NCBI RefSeq assembly: GCF_003336425.1
Contig: NZ_QEIO01000038.1
Coordinates: 1 to 41,009, forward strand
Reading direction: 5' to 3'
Length of the DNA stretch: 41,009 nt
DNA from: Marinitenerispora sediminis
GTDB taxonomy: Bacteria > Actinomycetota > Actinomycetes > Streptosporangiales > Streptosporangiaceae
The number at the start of each line of letters is the position of its first letter. Position 1 is the stretch's first letter. A program made the translations under genes and the position numbers. The notes under the pieces were generated by a model, which worked only from the letters and a program-made list of their open reading frames with translations, was not told where the DNA came from and searched no databases. Below are positions 14,763 through 23,843 of the stretch, one piece after another.

Positions 14763-15206
14763 GCCGGCACGGGGACACGTGCCACGCCGAACGACCACGG
14801 TGAGTGTTCACGCGGAGACAGTCGGTAAGATCCGTGGCGTGACAATGGCGTACAAGTGCCGGGTGGACCCGCCGGGGAACCGGCTGCCCGCCGAGCGGCG
14901 GGCCCGCCGGCGGAGCGCGGGCGGCCGTACGTCCAGCAGGAGACCGCCGCGGCCACCCAGCGGCCGGGTCCCCGCACGAGGCACCGGACGTGCCCGCTCC
15001 GCCGAGCCCGGCAGTTCCGGGGCTCCGGCCGAGCCGGGACCGTCCTGACCACCGGGCCCTCGGCGGCCGCCCGCGGCCGGCGGCGGACGGCGCGTCGCCG
15101 TCCGCGCCCGGCGACGGGCCGGGCGCCCGGCCGGTGGCAGCCGGACTCCCCGCCCCCGGGGCGGGGAGAACCCAACCAGTGTCGTTCCTACCTTGGAGTG
15201 CTCGCC
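14763..15206. other. Intergenic region with possible promoter and hairpin upstream of the SOD-like gene
   Basis: No confident gene is seen. TAAGAT (14826-14831) lies seven bases before a GTG (14839) that opens a 69-residue Arg/Pro/Ser-rich frame ending at 15048, a doubtful leaderless ORF. GCCCGCCG (14886-14893) / CGGCGGGC (14896-14903) forms a tight stem soon after. A dyad GTGA-GTGT-TCAC lies at 14800-14811. The pattern could be promoter plus attenuator for the SOD-like gene. Confidence 0.25.
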
Positions 15207-15839
15207 ATGCGCACGACGCGTACCGCCGTCGGACTCGCCCTGACCTCGCTGCTCCTCGCCGGCTGCGGAGGAGGGGGAGGCACGCCCAGCCAACACCACG
15301 CCTCGCCGTCCCCGAACACCTCGCCCAGTCCGGCGGGGACCTCCCCCTCTCCCGGCCAGGGAGCGGGCTCGGCGGCCGTGACCGGGCAGTTCGCGCCCTA
15401 CGCCAGCGGGGCACCGGCCGTGACCTACGACGAGGCGGTCCCCGAGGGCGCCAACGTCGCCGTGGACGTCCACGCGGCCGGCGACCGGACGGAGTTCGTC
15501 CTGCGGGTGCGCGGGCTGCAGCCCGACCGGGCCTACGGCGCGCATCTGCACACCAAGCCGTGCGGCCCCAACCCGGACGACTCCGGGCCGCACTACCAGA
15601 ACGACCCCGACTCGCACCAGCCGTCGACCGATCCCAAGTACGCCAACGACAAGAACGAGGCGTGGCTGGACTTCACCACCGACTCCCAGGGGGCGGCGAA
15701 GTCGGAGACGACCGTGGACTGGGTCCCGCGGTCGGGCGAGGCCCGCTCGATCGTGATCCACGCCGAGCACACGCACACCGACCCCGGCCACGCCGGCCAG
15801 GCCGGCGACCGGCTCGCCTGCGTGAACGTCCTGCTGTAG
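15207..15839 (+). CDS. Cu/Zn superoxide dismutase-like lipoprotein
   Basis: A 210-residue exported lipoprotein. The signal peptide MRTTRTAVGLALTSLLLAGC ends in the lipobox LLAGC (lipidated Cys20). A Gly stretch and a Ser/Pro/Thr-rich linker follow, then a Cu/Zn-SOD-like domain. GAHLHTKPCG gives the H-x-H copper ligands and a disulfide Cys; DPDSHQPSTD, IVIHAEHTHTD and AGDRLACVNV give further His ligands, the active-site Arg and the second Cys. ATG 15207 is preceded by TTGGAG with eight bases spacing. It probably acts at the outer face of the membrane against superoxide. Whether all metal ligands are present needs alignment. Confidence 0.8.
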   Translation: MRTTRTAVGLALTSLLLAGCGGGGGTPSQHHASPSPNTSPSPAGTSPSPGQGAGSAAVTGQFAPYASGAPAVTYDEAVPEGANVAVDVHAAGDRTEFVLRVRGLQPDRAYGAHLHTKPCGPNPDDSGPHYQNDPDSHQPSTDPKYANDKNEAWLDFTTDSQGAAKSETTVDWVPRSGEARSIVIHAEHTHTDPGHAGQAGDRLACVNVLL

Positions 15840-15849
15840 CCCGACCGCC

Positions 15850-15892
15850 GCGGGGTGCGGGTCCCGGATCACCGATTCGGCCCGCGCCCCGC
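15850..15892 (+). terminator. Hairpin after SOD-like gene
   Basis: GCGGGGTGCGGG (15850-15861) pairs with CCCGCGCCCCGC (15881-15892), 12 pairs including one G-U, directly downstream of the stop codon. Confidence 0.5.
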
Positions 15893-16267
15893 GCCGCACG
15901 TACCCCGCCCGCTCGGAGCAGCGGGCCCGGTCGACGGGAATCCGGGGCTCCGTACGCTCTTTTCACTCCCCATCGCCGACACTTCGCGAACAATCAGCAG
16001 ATTCCACAGAATCCACCCGATAGCAAAAATTCTTTCTCCGACGCCTTTCCAGGAAATCCGATGAGCGCCAGGAAAGCGATTCACAAAACGCACGGCGCTT
16101 GCGATACTCGGTGACCGAGGTCGCGTTCCTCCACCCCCGCGCGCCTCACCTGGCAACCGATCCGGCCCCGCGCCACCACTCGCGCCCGCGTCCCGTGCCC
16201 GTCGTGCGCCCGACGGCCGAACCGGTGCGCACGGCCGGCGTGTCGGGCCCGAGGCGAGGAGGCATGG
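15893..16267. other. AT-rich upstream region of the SDR gene
   Basis: No gene is seen. The stretch 15960-16110 is strikingly AT-rich for this genome (for example GCAAAAATTCTTTC) and probably holds the promoter of the SDR gene. No clear -35/-10 pair could be fixed. Confidence 0.35.
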
Positions 16268-17173
16268 ATGAGCGGTGCGGTTCTGGTCACCGGCGCGACC
16301 GGCGGCATCGGCCGCGCGATCGCGATGCGGCTGGCCCGGGACGGCTGGCGGGTGATCGGCACCACGCGCGACCAGGTCCGCGCGGAGGAGTTGCTGGCCA
16401 GCGCGCGGCGGCACGGGGTGACCCTGCGGACCGTCCTGATGGACGTGACCGATGCCGCCTCGCGCGAGCGGGCGTTCGGCGAGGCGCTGGAGCTGAGCGG
16501 CGGCCGGCTCCGCGCGGTGGTGAACAACGCCGGGATGGCGATGAGCGGGACGGTCGAGGACGTCTCGGAGCAGTCCGCCCGCGACGTGCTGGAGCTGAAC
16601 CTCCTGGGGCCGGCGCAGCTCGCGCGGCTGGCCCTGCCGGTGATGCGCGACCAGGGTGGCGGCCGCATCGTCAACGTGTCGTCGCTGTCCGGGCGGGTGG
16701 CGACCCCGATGATCGGCTGGTACTGCGCGAGCAAGCACGGCCTGGAGGCGCTCAGCGACGCGATGCGGATGGAGGCCGAGCGCGACGGCGTCCGGGTGGT
16801 GATCGTCCAGCCCGGCTGCTACCCCACGGAGCTCTGGAACGAGGTGTTCACCGGCATGGCCGCCATCGGGCCGTCCGCCTACGCCGACTGCTACCGGCTG
16901 CTGGACGCCGTACGGCCGTGGGTGACCGGGCGCCTGCCGTCGTCGCCCGAGCCGGTGGCGCGCGCGGTGCGGCGCGCCCTCACGGACCCGCGCCCGCGCG
17001 CCCGCTACGCCGTCGGTGTGGACGCGCGCGTGGCGCTCGCGGCCGAACGGCTGCTGCCCGGGCGCGCCGCCGATGCCGCGAAGCAGGCCGTGGTGGGCCT
17101 GCGGGCCGCCGGCCTGTGGCGGCTGCTGCGCGCGAACCGCCCGCTGCCCGCCACCGGGGGCGTCCGGGGCTGA
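16268..17173 (+). CDS. Short-chain dehydrogenase/reductase
   Basis: A 301-residue classical SDR. NAD(P) binding loop VTGATGGIGRAIA (TGxxxGIG), NNAGMAMSG (NNAG), IVNVSSLSG with catalytic Ser, and YCASKHG (YxxxK). The protein runs past the usual 250 residues with a C-terminal extension (about 230-301) seen in relatives acting on lipids or steroids. GAGGAGG lies a few bases before ATG 16268. It precedes the type I PKS by 246 bases on the same strand and may process the PKS product or starter; this link is by neighbourhood only. Confidence 0.88.
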   Translation: MSGAVLVTGATGGIGRAIAMRLARDGWRVIGTTRDQVRAEELLASARRHGVTLRTVLMDVTDAASRERAFGEALELSGGRLRAVVNNAGMAMSGTVEDVSEQSARDVLELNLLGPAQLARLALPVMRDQGGGRIVNVSSLSGRVATPMIGWYCASKHGLEALSDAMRMEAERDGVRVVIVQPGCYPTELWNEVFTGMAAIGPSAYADCYRLLDAVRPWVTGRLPSSPEPVARAVRRALTDPRPRARYAVGVDARVALAAERLLPGRAADAAKQAVVGLRAAGLWRLLRANRPLPATGGVRG

Positions 17174-17191
17174 CCCGGCCACCGGCCCCGG
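17164..17191 (+). terminator. Weak hairpin spanning the SDR stop codon
   Basis: CCGGGGC (17164-17170) pairs with GCCCCGG (17185-17191). It may attenuate readthrough into the PKS, which has its own AT-rich upstream patch (17320-17419). Confidence 0.25.
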
Positions 17192-17419
17192 CGGTCCGCA
17201 CCGCGTGCGCACCGCCGGGGCCGCTCGCGACCCGGGGGGGCACGCGCGGGGCGGGACCCCGGCGGCCGTTTCCGCGCGTTCACCGCACGCGTCCCATATC
17301 CACCGGGCCGCTTTCTCGGGCCTCCTCAGCCGCAAAATTGAAGTTTCATCCATCCCGCTCTCTTTTCATCGATAAATTCGCGGTGGGAGCCGACCACCAC
17401 AAGAGAGAGCACGATATCC

Positions 17420-20400
17420 ATGCCATTTTCCCGCCCGGCGGAGTCCTCGCAACGCCGCATCTCGGACAATCCCGGTGTTTCCGGTGCGCCGTGGGAGCCC
17501 GTGGCGGTGATCGGCATGTCCTGCCGGCTCCCCGCGGGCGTGGACTCCCCGGAGGCGCTGTGGGAGGGGCTGCTGGCCGGCCGCGACCTGGTGGCCGAGT
17601 GCGACGCGCGCGGCCGGCGGCCGGGGCACCCGCCGGGCGCCGCCGCGCGGCCGGCGGGGGGATGGCTGGAGGGGATCGAGGACTTCGAGCCCGCCTTCTT
17701 CGACATCAGCCCCCGCGAGGCGGCCTTCATCGATCCGCAGATCCGGCTGGCCATGGAGGTCGCGTGGGAGGCGCTGGAGCGCGCCGGCGTCCCGCCGCGG
17801 GGGCTGCGCGGCGGTCAGACCGGGGTGTACATGGGCATGACGCAGCTGGGCTACATGCTGCACACCTCGCGGGCGCGGGCCGAGGTCTACTCGGCGACCG
17901 GCACCATGCTCAGCGGCGTGGCGGGGCGGCTCTCCTACCTGCTGGGCTGCCACGGCCCCAGTGTCGCGCTGGACGGCGGCTGCGCGGCCTCGCTCATCGC
18001 GGTGCACCTGGCCTGCGCCGCCCTGCAGGCCGGCGAGACGGACATGGCGCTGGCGGGCGGCGTCAACATCACCCTCGACGAGGTGAGCACCACCGGGCTG
18101 ACCGAGGCGGGCGTGCTCTCCCCCACCGGCCGCTGCCACGCCTTCGACGCGGCGGCCGACGGCTTCGTCCGCAGCGAGGGCTGCGGCGTGGTCGTCCTCA
18201 AGCGGCTCGCCGACGCCCGGCGCGACGGCGACCGGGTCCTCGCCGTGCTGCGCGGCAGCGCGATCAACCACGTCGGACCGTCGCAGAGCATCATGCACCC
18301 CTCGGCCGCCGCCCAGCGCATGGTGATCCGCACCGCGCTCGGCCGCGCGGGCGTGCGCCCCGAGGACATCGGCCTGGTCGAGACGCACGGCACCGGCACG
18401 CCCACCGGCGACCCCATCGAGTTCGAGGCGCTCTCCTCCGTCTACGGCCGAAGCAGCGGGGGGTGCGCCCTCGGTGCCGTGAAGACCAACGTCGGGCACA
18501 CCGAGAGCGCGGCCGGGGTCATCGGCCTCATCAAGACGGTGCTGGCGCTGCGGGCCGGGATCGTCCCGCCCAATCTGCACTTCCGCACCTGGAACCCCGA
18601 CATCGGGGCTGGCGCCGCCGAGGGCGCGCGGCTGTTCGTCCCCACCTCGGCCGCCGCGTGGCCGGTGCCGGGCGTGCGCCGGGCCGCGGTCGCGGGGCTG
18701 GGCATCACCGGGATGAACGCGCACCTGGTGCTGGAGCAGGCACCGGACCCGGCGGAGGCCGCCGCCCTCCCGGAGCCGTCGGCCGCGCGGCCCGGGGTGT
18801 TCCTGGTGTCGCACGTCTCGCCGGGCGGCCTGGGCCGGACCGCCGAGCGCGTCGCGCGGTGGCTGGAGGGCAGCGGCGCGGCGGCGCCGCTGGCCGACGT
18901 CGCCCACACCCTGGCGGCCCGGCGCTCGCACGCGCCGTGCCGCGCGGCGGTCGTCGCGGGCGACCGCGCGGAGCTGGCGGCGGGGCTGCGGGCGCTCGCC
19001 GCCGGGCGCTCCGCGGACGGCGTGCTGACCGGCCAGGCCGACGCGGCCGCCGACCCGGTCTGGGTGTTCTCCGGCCACGGGTCGCAGTGGCCCGGGATGG
19101 CCCGCGAGCTGCTGGCGGCGGAACCGGCGTTCGCCGAGGCCATCGCCGAGGTCGGGCCGGTGGCGCGGTCGGAGTCGGGGCTGGACCTGCGCGACGTCAT
19201 CGCCGCGGGCGCGCCCGTCTCGCGCATGGACGTCGTGCAGCCCCTGGTGTTCGCGATCCAGCTGGGCCTGGCCGCGGTCTGGCGGGCGCGGGGCGTGCGC
19301 CCGGCGGCCGTGGTGGGGCACTCCATGGGCGAGGCCGCGGCGGCGGTGACCTCCGGGATGCTCACCGCCGAACAGGGCATGCGGGTGGTGTGCGTGCGGT
19401 CGCGGCTGCTGGAGAAGGTCTCCGGGGGCGCCATGGCGCTGGTCCCGTGGCCGCGCGCGCGGGTCGAGGAGTGGCTGGCCCGCAGGCGCTACCCGGGGGT
19501 GGGGGTCGCGGTCGTGGCCTCGCCGGGCAGCACGGTGGTGGCGGGCGACGGGGACGAGCTCCGGCGCGTGTGCGCCGACCTCGAAGGCGCCGGGGTCGAG
19601 GTGCAGCCCGTCGCCGTGCCGGTGGCGGCGCACTCGCCGAGCGTGGAGCCGGTGCTGGCCGAGCTGATCGACGCACTGGGCGACCTCGGCGCCGCCCCCG
19701 CGGCCGTCCCCTTCTACAGCACCGTCCTGGACGATCCGCGCGGCGCCGCACGGTTCGACTCCGGCTACTGGGCGGCGAACCTGCGCCGTCCCGTGGAGTT
19801 CGCCCGCGCCACCGAGGCGCTCCTCGACGACGGGCACCGGATCTTCCTGGAGGTCTCGCCGCACCCGCTGCTGGTCGGCGCGGTCGAGGAGACCGCCGCG
19901 GCCGCCGGTCACCGCGTGACCGCCCTCCCCACACTGCTCCGGGGGCGCGGCGAGGCCGCCGCGGTGGCGACGCACCTGGCCGCGCTGCACTGCGCCGGCG
20001 GCCGGATCGACCAGCGGCGGGCCTTCCCGGGCCGGCTGGCCGACGTCCCCGCCACGACGTGGGAGCGCCGGCGGTACTGGCTGGAGGCGCCCGACCACCC
20101 GGCGCCCACCGGGGCGCACCCGCTGCTGGGCGGGCGGGCCGAGGTCCCCGTGCCCTCGGCCCCGGGGGGCGTCCGGCTCGTGTGGCGCGGTGACGTGGGG
20201 ACCGCGGCGCACCCGTGGCTCGCCGACCACCGGGTGCGCTCGGTGCCGATCTTCCCCGGGGCGGGGTTCCTGGAGATGATCCTGGCGGCCGGGTGCGAGA
20301 CGTTCGGCTGCGCGCCCACCGGGGTCGCGGTGCACGACGTCGGCATCGAACGGCTGCTCGCGCTGGCCGAGCGGGTCGAGGTCTTCACCTGCGCCGCGTC

Positions 20401-23400
20401 CGCGGGGCCGGACGCGTGCGAGGTCGAGATCCTCACCCGCGGCGGCGACGGAGGCTGGACCCGGCACGCCCACGGCCGGGTGCGGCGCGTGGCGGCGGCC
20501 GACCGGGCCGAGCCGCCGCCGCTCACCGCGCCGGAGCACGCGCCGGTGACGGTGCCTCGGGAGGAGCTGTACCGGACGCTGGCCGCCATCGGCCCGGACT
20601 ACGGCCCGGCCTTCACCGGCACCTCGGGGGTCGCCGCCTCCGAGGGCGGCACGGTCTTCCTCGGCCGGGTGGAGGTCCCCGACGCCGGTCGGCACCGCGC
20701 CGGCGTGCACCTGGACCCCGCGCTGCTCGACGTCTGCCTCCAGCCGCTGCTGCTCGGGCTGGACGGCGGCGCGTCCCGGGGCGGCGCCCCCGGGGCGTCC
20801 GGCCGTCCCTGGGTACCCGAGCGCATCGACGGCTTCCGGCTGCTGCGCGACGGTGCGCCGATCCGCTGGTGCCGCACCGAGGTGGTGGACACCGACGGCG
20901 AGCGGGGCCGCGGCCGGGCCGCGCTGTTCGCCGAGGACGGGGTCCCGGTGGCGGTGGTGGACGAGATCACGCTGGCGCGGCTGCCGCGGCCCTCCGCGGC
21001 CGAACTGCTCCCGCAGCGCCTGTTCGAGGTCACCTGGCGGTCCACGGCGCCGCCCCGGCCCGCGGAGGGGGCCACCGGCGGATACCTGGTGGTGGCCGAA
21101 CCCGGCGCGGCCGACTTCGCGGCCGCGCTCGTCGAGGGGCTGGCCGCGGCCGGGCGCCGCGCCGCCGCCGTCCGGCCCGGCCCCGGCCTCGCCCCGGACG
21201 CCTGGGCGGCGGCGGTCGCCGCGGGGGCCGCGGAGCACGGCTCCGGCGCCGGTCTCGCGGGCGTGGTCGTGTGCGTGCAGCCGGCCGTCGCCGACGCCGA
21301 GCCCGACCGCGACGGCGCGCTGCGCCGGGTGAGCTCCTGCGTGGCGCTGGTGCGGGCGCACTCCGAGGGCGCGTCGCTGCCCCGGCTGTGGCTGGTCACG
21401 CAGGGCGGGCGCGACGTCGGTCCGGACGGGCCGGCGGACCCCGGCCAGGGTGCGCTGCGCGGCCTGGTCCGGGTGCTGGCGGCCGAGCATCCCGAGCTGC
21501 GGCCCTGCCTGGTCGACGTCGACGGTGACCCCGACGCGCTCGTCGCCGAGCTGTGCGCCGACACCGCGGAGGACGAGGTGGCCTGGCGCAAGGGCGAGCG
21601 GCACGTCGCCCGGGTGACCCGCGCCCCGCTGGGGGCGGCCGAGCGGCGGCCGCCGCGGACGGCGCCCCGGGCGTTCGGCCGGGACGGCTTCATCGCGGTG
21701 CCGGACGGCTCCGGCACGCTCGGCGGCGTGCGGCTGGTCGACCGGCCGCGCCGGGCGCCCGGCCCGGGCGAGGTCGAGGTGCGGGTGAGCGCGGTGTCGG
21801 TGAACTTCCGGGACGCCATGCTGGTGCTCGGGCTGCTGCCCGAGGAGGCCGGCGAGGACTCGCCGATCGGGATCGACTGCGTCGGCACGGTCACCGCCGC
21901 GGGACCGGGCGTGCGGCACGTCGCGGTCGGCGACCGGGTGCTGGCGATGGCGCTGGGGATGACCGGGTCGTTCCGGCTGGTCGACGCGGCGCTGGCCCGG
22001 CGGGTACCGGACCGCCTCGGCGATGAGGAGGCGGTGACGTTCGGCGTTCCGTACCTGACCGCGTGGGCCGCGCTGCGGGACCGGGCGCGGCTGCGGCCCG
22101 GGGAGACGGTGCTCGTGCACTCCGCCGCGAGCGGCACCGGCCTGGCCGCGGTGCACGTGGCCCGGGCCGCGGGCGCGCGGGTGATCGCCACCGCCGGCAC
22201 CGAGGAGAAGCGCGGCTTCCTCCGGGGGCTGGGCGTGCGGGACGTGCTGGACTCCCGGACGCTGGACTTCGCGCCGCGGGTCCGCGAGGCCACCGGCGGT
22301 CGCGGGGTGGACGTGCTGCTGAACTCGCTGGCGGGCCCGGCGATGCTCGCGAGCCTGGAGCTGCTCGCACCCCGCGGCCGGTTCGTCGAGCTCGGCAAGC
22401 GCGACCTGCAGGCCAACACGCCGATCGGCCTGCGCGCGCTGAGCGGCAACGCCACCTACAGCGCCCTGGACCTCGCCTCGCTCATCGAGCGGCACCCGGA
22501 CGAGGCCGGCTCCTGGCTGGAGGCGGTGCTCGCCGAGGCGGAGTCCGGGGGGCTGCCCCCGCTGCCGGTCCGGGTGTTCCCGTTCCGCCGGCTGACCGAG
22601 GCGCTGCGGGTGATGGCGGCCGGCCGGCACGTCGGACGCCTGGTGGTGCGGATGCCGCGGGACGGCGAGGTCCGGGTGGCGCCGGAGCCGGGAAGCTCGC
22701 CGGCCGTGCGGCCCGGCGGCGGTTACGTGATCACCGGCGGCCTGCGGGGCCTCGGGCTGGCCGCGGCCCGGTGGCTGGCCGGGCACGGCGCCGGCCGGAT
22801 CGTGCTGAACGGCCGCTCCGAGCCGTCGGCCGAGGCCCGGGCGGCCATCGCCGAGCTGCGTGCCGCCGGGGCCGAGGTGGAGGTGGTGCGGGGCGACATC
22901 GCCGACCCGGCCACCGCGCCGCGGCTGGTCGCGGCGGCCACGGCCGCGGGAGCGGCCCTGCACGGGGTGCTGCACAGTGCGGTGGTGCTCGACGACGCCC
23001 CGGTCTCCGCCCTGGACGCCGCCCGGGTGGAGCGCGTCTGGCGGCCGAAGGTGGACGGCGCGTGGCAGCTGCACCTGGCGACCCAGGGGTGCGATCTGGA
23101 CTGGTTCGTCACGTTCTCCTCGATGTCCACCCTCATCGGCAACCCGGGGCAGGCCAACTACGCGGCCGCCAACGCCTGGCTGGACGCCTTCGCTGGCTGG
23201 CGGCGGGCCCGCGGCCTGCCCGCGCTCAGCATCGCGTGGGGCCCGTGGGGCGAGACAGGACTCGCACAGGACTTCGCCGAGCGCGGTGCCGCCACCATCA
23301 GCACCGAGGAGGGGATGGCCGCCTTCGAGGCCCTGGTCGCGCACGACCGGGTGCACACCGCGATGGGGCCGTTCGAGCCGGCCGTATGGTTCCGCGGCTT

Positions 23401-23788
23401 CTCGCACACCGCCGCGGCGCCGCTGTTCTCGACGCTGGTGCCCCGGGGCGGCACCGGCTCCGGGGGCAGCCACGGCGAGATCACCGCCATCCGCGCCGCG
23501 GCGACGGGCGCACCGCGCCGCGCACTGCTGCGCACCCACCTGACGGGCCTGGTGGCCGCCATCACCAACGCCCCGCGGGCGGCGATCCGGACGTCGGCGG
23601 GGTTCCGCAGCCTCGGGATCGACTCCCTGATGGCCGTCGAGTTCCGCAACCGGCTGCGCACCGGCCTCGGCGTGGAGATACCGGTGAACGCGATCTGGGC
23701 GCACCCCACCGTGGCGGAACTGGCGGCTCACCTCGACCGGTACCTCGACCGGCACCTGGATCCGGCGGCCGGGGGCACGGGACGGTGA
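17420..23788 (+). CDS. Single-module reducing type I polyketide synthase, MAS-like (KS-AT-DH-ER-KR-ACP)
   Basis: A 2122-residue iterative-type PKS. Domains: KS about 26-440 with Cys188 in LDGGCAASL and His motifs ETHGTGTPTGDP and KTNVGHTESAAG; AT about 547-840 with Ser635 in GHSMGEAAAAV and specificity region VAAHSPSVEP; DH about 900-1195 with His937 (HRVRSVPIFP) and Asp1104 (LLDVCLQ); ER about 1432-1745 with HSAASGTGLAAV; KR about 1768-1990 with TGGLRGLGL and Tyr1914 (GQANYAAAN); ACP with Ser2069 (LGIDSLM). Size, domain order and several stretches recall mycobacterial MAS/Pks5 enzymes, which make methyl-branched fatty acids. There is no thioesterase. The AT motif is neither classic malonyl nor methylmalonyl. 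ATG 17420 has an AGAGAGAG site about ten bases upstream. Confidence 0.92.
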   Translation: MPFSRPAESSQRRISDNPGVSGAPWEPVAVIGMSCRLPAGVDSPEALWEGLLAGRDLVAECDARGRRPGHPPGAAARPAGGWLEGIEDFEPAFFDISPREAAFIDPQIRLAMEVAWEALERAGVPPRGLRGGQTGVYMGMTQLGYMLHTSRARAEVYSATGTMLSGVAGRLSYLLGCHGPSVALDGGCAASLIAVHLACAALQAGETDMALAGGVNITLDEVSTTGLTEAGVLSPTGRCHAFDAAADGFVRSEGCGVVVLKRLADARRDGDRVLAVLRGSAINHVGPSQSIMHPSAAAQRMVIRTALGRAGVRPEDIGLVETHGTGTPTGDPIEFEALSSVYGRSSGGCALGAVKTNVGHTESAAGVIGLIKTVLALRAGIVPPNLHFRTWNPDIGAGAAEGARLFVPTSAAAWPVPGVRRAAVAGLGITGMNAHLVLEQAPDPAEAAALPEPSAARPGVFLVSHVSPGGLGRTAERVARWLEGSGAAAPLADVAHTLAARRSHAPCRAAVVAGDRAELAAGLRALAAGRSADGVLTGQADAAADPVWVFSGHGSQWPGMARELLAAEPAFAEAIAEVGPVARSESGLDLRDVIAAGAPVSRMDVVQPLVFAIQLGLAAVWRARGVRPAAVVGHSMGEAAAAVTSGMLTAEQGMRVVCVRSRLLEKVSGGAMALVPWPRARVEEWLARRRYPGVGVAVVASPGSTVVAGDGDELRRVCADLEGAGVEVQPVAVPVAAHSPSVEPVLAELIDALGDLGAAPAAVPFYSTVLDDPRGAARFDSGYWAANLRRPVEFARATEALLDDGHRIFLEVSPHPLLVGAVEETAAAAGHRVTALPTLLRGRGEAAAVATHLAALHCAGGRIDQRRAFPGRLADVPATTWERRRYWLEAPDHPAPTGAHPLLGGRAEVPVPSAPGGVRLVWRGDVGTAAHPWLADHRVRSVPIFPGAGFLEMILAAGCETFGCAPTGVAVHDVGIERLLALAERVEVFTCAASAGPDACEVEILTRGGDGGWTRHAHGRVRRVAAADRAEPPPLTAPEHAPVTVPREELYRTLAAIGPDYGPAFTGTSGVAASEGGTVFLGRVEVPDAGRHRAGVHLDPALLDVCLQPLLLGLDGGASRGGAPGASGRPWVPERIDGFRLLRDGAPIRWCRTEVVDTDGERGRGRAALFAEDGVPVAVVDEITLARLPRPSAAELLPQRLFEVTWRSTAPPRPAEGATGGYLVVAEPGAADFAAALVEGLAAAGRRAAAVRPGPGLAPDAWAAAVAAGAAEHGSGAGLAGVVVCVQPAVADAEPDRDGALRRVSSCVALVRAHSEGASLPRLWLVTQGGRDVGPDGPADPGQGALRGLVRVLAAEHPELRPCLVDVDGDPDALVAELCADTAEDEVAWRKGERHVARVTRAPLGAAERRPPRTAPRAFGRDGFIAVPDGSGTLGGVRLVDRPRRAPGPGEVEVRVSAVSVNFRDAMLVLGLLPEEAGEDSPIGIDCVGTVTAAGPGVRHVAVGDRVLAMALGMTGSFRLVDAALARRVPDRLGDEEAVTFGVPYLTAWAALRDRARLRPGETVLVHSAASGTGLAAVHVARAAGARVIATAGTEEKRGFLRGLGVRDVLDSRTLDFAPRVREATGGRGVDVLLNSLAGPAMLASLELLAPRGRFVELGKRDLQANTPIGLRALSGNATYSALDLASLIERHPDEAGSWLEAVLAEAESGGLPPLPVRVFPFRRLTEALRVMAAGRHVGRLVVRMPRDGEVRVAPEPGSSPAVRPGGGYVITGGLRGLGLAAARWLAGHGAGRIVLNGRSEPSAEARAAIAELRAAGAEVEVVRGDIADPATAPRLVAAATAAGAALHGVLHSAVVLDDAPVSALDAARVERVWRPKVDGAWQLHLATQGCDLDWFVTFSSMSTLIGNPGQANYAAANAWLDAFAGWRRARGLPALSIAWGPWGETGLAQDFAERGAATISTEEGMAAFEALVAHDRVHTAMGPFEPAVWFRGFSHTAAAPLFSTLVPRGGTGSGGSHGEITAIRAAATGAPRRALLRTHLTGLVAAITNAPRAAIRTSAGFRSLGIDSLMAVEFRNRLRTGLGVEIPVNAIWAHPTVAELAAHLDRYLDRHLDPAAGGTGR

Positions 23789-23800
23789 GTCCGCCCCGGG

Positions 23801-23843
23801 AGGCCGGCCTCCCAGGGCCGCACCAGCGGGACCTGGCCGGCCG
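23801..23843 (+). terminator. Hairpin after the PKS gene
   Basis: GGCCGGCC plus CAGG (from 23802) pair with CCTGGCCGGCC (23832-23842), with a three-base bulge, 13 bases after the stop codon. Confidence 0.35.

Noticed and set aside
14839-15048. Small leaderless protein of 69 residues
   Set aside because: Arg/Pro/Ser-rich without a family match; only the promoter-like TAAGAT supports it, so it is not listed as a gene.
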